From contig QVOM02000034.1 in NCBI GenBank assembly GCA_003586115.2, forward strand, positions 129,119,936-129,183,935: DNA of 64,000 nt. The letters are read 5' to 3'. The notes beneath the pieces were generated by a model, which was given only the letters and a program-made list of their open reading frames with translations, did no database searches and had not been told where the DNA came from. Source of the DNA: Salvator merianae (lineage: Eukaryota > Chordata > Lepidosauria > Squamata > Teiidae). The position numbers were made by a program, and so were the translations under genes. This document shows positions 63,516 to 64,000 of this stretch, one piece after another. The number at the start of each line of letters is the position of its first letter. Position 1 is the stretch's first letter.

Positions 63516-63704
63516 GATACACTGTGGCTCAGTGGTAATGCAAGCAGCTTTAGAAAGCAAAGGGCTGCCAGTTCGATCCCTAGTATCTCCCCAGAAGTAG
63601 GAGATGGCAAACCATTTTTGTCTCTTTCCCAAGAAAGCTGCACTGAGGTGCTCATAAGGTCAACCAGGAGTCATCCATGACTCAGTGGTACCCAACAACA
63701 ACAA
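63516..63704 (+). mobile_element. tRNA-derived SINE (family 3), near full length
   Basis: A-box-like tggctcagtggtaatgc, spacer aaagggctgcc, B-box-like agttcgatccct, then gagatggcaaaccatttttg, gtcaaccaggagtcatccat and the tail ggtacccaacaacaacaa. It is the best reference copy for this family in the window. Confidence 0.85.
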
Positions 63705-63783
63705 TTTCTCTCCTAGTAAGATTTCTTTTGATACCTTGTTTGGCATTTCTTCCTTAACCTTCTGTCTCCCACTTCAGCTTTAC

Positions 63784-63889
63784 CTTTAGCAATCTTAATA
63801 TCCAAAGCTGTCCGGATCAGTGCCATCAAGGTGGAAGTGAAATGGACGGTGTTATCCTCAGCCACAGGCATATTCATCAGGACTAGCCT
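63784..63889 (-). CDS. CACNA1E: Cav2.3 alpha-1E, exon 40, pre-IQ region (by inference)
   Basis: This 106-base exon encodes 35 codons plus the first base of a Gly codon. Visible residues are [20 protein letters not shown] and [15 protein letters not shown]. This is the pre-IQ segment that follows the EF-hand in the tail of high-voltage-activated calcium channel alpha-1 subunits; [16 protein letters not shown] is strongly conserved in the family. The acceptor ccgtacag precedes AGGCTAG, and the donor AAAG/gtaaag is good. The exon starts in phase 0. It is the most 5' exon in the window; the rest of the gene lies past base 64000. Confidence 0.95.
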
Positions 63890-64000
63890 CTGTACGGAAA
63901 TGGGGATGGGGAGGAGAGCAGGCAGAAAACAATACTGAAAAACTTATCAGGGAGACATGAGTCAAAATGCTTTAGGATGCATAAAATTGCAGAGCCAAAA
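63890..64000 (-). other. CACNA1E: 3' end of the next upstream CACNA1E intron, cut by the window
   Basis: The sequence upstream of the exon 40 acceptor on the minus strand is intronic up to the window edge. Confidence 0.8.

Larger units (their letters stand above)
59329..63783 (-). other. CACNA1E: Intron 40-41 of CACNA1E
   Basis: This 4.5-kb intron contains a short LINE/SINE tail in reverse (59408-59455), a palindromic MITE-like copy (62028-62112), a poly-C run (63031-63042) and a family-3 SINE ending about 80 bases from the exon 40 donor (63516-63704). No exon is seen in it. Confidence 0.85.

Noticed and set aside
63516..63704. A functional tRNA gene, because of A- and B-box-like sequence
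   Set aside because: The promoter boxes continue into a SINE body and an (AAC)n tail, and no cloverleaf with paired acceptor arms is visible.

Overview
This is a window of vertebrate nuclear DNA, most likely from a squamate reptile (lizard or snake). The only protein-coding gene I can support is on the minus strand: the 3' end of CACNA1E, the pore-forming alpha-1E subunit of the R-type voltage-gated calcium channel Cav2.3. Nine exons can be placed to the base. All have GT-AG splice sites and continuous reading phase, and together they encode the last 523 residues and a TAA stop at 29781-29779. By inferred alignment with the mammalian gene they correspond to exons 40 to 48. The promoter, four transmembrane repeats and EF-hand lie beyond the right edge.

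Layout from right to left (gene direction): exon 40 (63784-63889, pre-IQ), exon 41 (59221-59328), exon 42 (57948-58048, IQ calmodulin-binding motif), exon 43 (49656-49762), exon 44 (46022-46130), exon 45 (43146-43274, a 129-base in-frame cassette), exon 46 (39731-39911), exon 47 (32327-32517) and exon 48 (29779-30318 coding, then 3' UTR). The tail carries a proline-rich SH3-type ligand and ends in Asp-Asp-Lys-Cys. Skipping exon 45 keeps the frame and gives a 480-residue version of this segment.

Bases 1 to about 28700 lie downstream of the gene. I see no conserved protein gene there, only diverged interspersed repeats, microsatellites and unexplained sequence. One unresolved feature is a short minus-strand reading frame at 20797-21045 followed by a polyadenylation signal.

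The squamate assignment rests on repeats. The SINE at 56634-56912 has the head and body of the squamate Sauria SINE family. Other tRNA-derived SINEs, L2/CR1-clade LINE debris and hAT-like inverted-repeat elements also fit. The large intron between exons 42 and 43 holds a decayed DIRS-type (tyrosine-recombinase) retrotransposon, recognisable from reverse-transcriptase and RNase H remnants on the minus strand. The intron between exons 46 and 47 holds a hairpin-rich 0.8-kb DNA element with 14-base terminal inverted repeats, and an L2-like LINE inserted into a SINE.

I saw no unprecedented protein system. The best leads are the cassette exon, a duplicated pyrimidine tract beside the exon 44 acceptor, the hairpin-rich DNA element, the DIRS relic, and a DNA-transposon family with several copies in the window.
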